Of a DNA stretch of 5,119 nucleotides, positions 5,007 to 5,119 are shown one piece after another. Under the pieces are notes generated by a model, which saw nothing but the letters and a program-made list of their open reading frames with translations, was not told where the DNA came from and did not search any database. The translations under genes were made by a program, and so were the position numbers. The stretch's first letter is position 1. Every line of letters begins with the position of its first letter. The DNA is from Methanobacteriota archaeon (GTDB lineage: Archaea; Methanobacteriota; Methanobacteria; Methanobacteriales; Methanobacteriaceae), in the NCBI GenBank assembly GCA_023430285.1, contig JAEZAV010000121.1, positions 1-5,119 on the forward strand, written 5' to 3'.

Positions 5007-5119
5007 TTGAATGAGAAAAAGCAACTATTACTTAATGCAGCACTCAAACTCTTTGTTGAAAAGGGTTTTCATGGAACTTCAACATCAGAGATAGCAAAAA
5101 CAGCAGGGGTTGCAACAGG
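5007..5119 (+). CDS. TetR-family transcriptional regulator, N-terminal part (cut by right edge)
   Basis: The first 37 codons of a third TetR/AcrR repressor, starting with TTG at 5007 and running off the right edge. The protein begins MNEKKQLLLNAALKLFVEKG and reaches the first part of the helix-turn-helix (STSEIAKTAGVATG). The ATG at 5011 is out of frame with this and gives no TetR sequence; an in-frame stop at 4995-4997 excludes longer versions. AGGGTG at 4996-5001 is a fair ribosome site. The helix-turn-helix differs from that of the two TetR genes at the left end (GVATG against GFSE/GFTE), so it belongs to another subgroup and should read a different operator. The palindrome at 4935-4960 is its probable site. 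TetR repressors often control an adjacent exporter or enzyme, which would lie beyond the window. Confidence 0.85.
   Translation, partial: MNEKKQLLLNAALKLFVEKGFHGTSTSEIAKTAGVAT

Noticed and set aside
5011..5072. ATG at 5011 as the start of the rightmost gene
   Set aside because: This frame gives no TetR-like sequence; the TetR motif is in the frame starting with TTG at 5007.

Overview
The window looks like chromosomal DNA of a pseudomurein-walled methanogenic archaeon, most likely Methanobacterium or a close relative in Methanobacteriales. The DNA is AT-rich. Promoters carry archaeal TATA boxes such as TTTATATA, and Shine-Dalgarno (SD) sites resemble GGAGG/GGTGATC. One protein carries degenerate pseudomurein-binding repeats, a module known from this order. 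The genus is inferred from these features and was not tested by any search.

Left part (1-983): two tandem TetR-family regulators on the minus strand. They are close paralogues with nearly identical recognition helices, and the downstream one runs off the left edge. They diverge from a plus-strand gene for a six-transmembrane, voltage-sensor-type potassium channel (984-1934) that ends in a coiled coil. The 170-bp divergent control region holds TATA-like boxes for both directions and an inverted repeat between them.

Middle part (1944-4111, minus strand): three envelope genes. The first transcribed is a TTG-started membrane protein with a cytosolic zinc ribbon and an outer pseudomurein-binding module. 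Ten bases later comes a membrane-anchored M14-like (AstE/aspartoacylase-type) metallopeptidase with apparently complete metal and catalytic residues. The pair looks translationally coupled and suggests a cell-wall peptide-processing unit. A separately promoted gene follows, encoding an anchored PepSY-domain protein with an Asp/Asn/Tyr/Ser tail of about 65 residues built from in-phase DNA repeats. It converges on the channel gene with only 9 bp between stop codons.

Right part (4112-5119): about 430 bp of AT-rich DNA with no convincing gene, then a 53-codon plus-strand gene (4591-4752) with a textbook TATA box, a strong SD, a TTG start and a terminator-like hairpin. Its function is unknown. Last is the start of a third TetR regulator with a TTG start at 5007. 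A 26-bp imperfect palindrome covers its TATA box, a layout that predicts autorepression.

The strongest leads are the pseudomurein-binding/M14-like pair, the TATA-overlapping operator, the 53-aa gene and the repeat-tailed PepSY protein. No CRISPR array, tRNA, rRNA or intact mobile element was seen.
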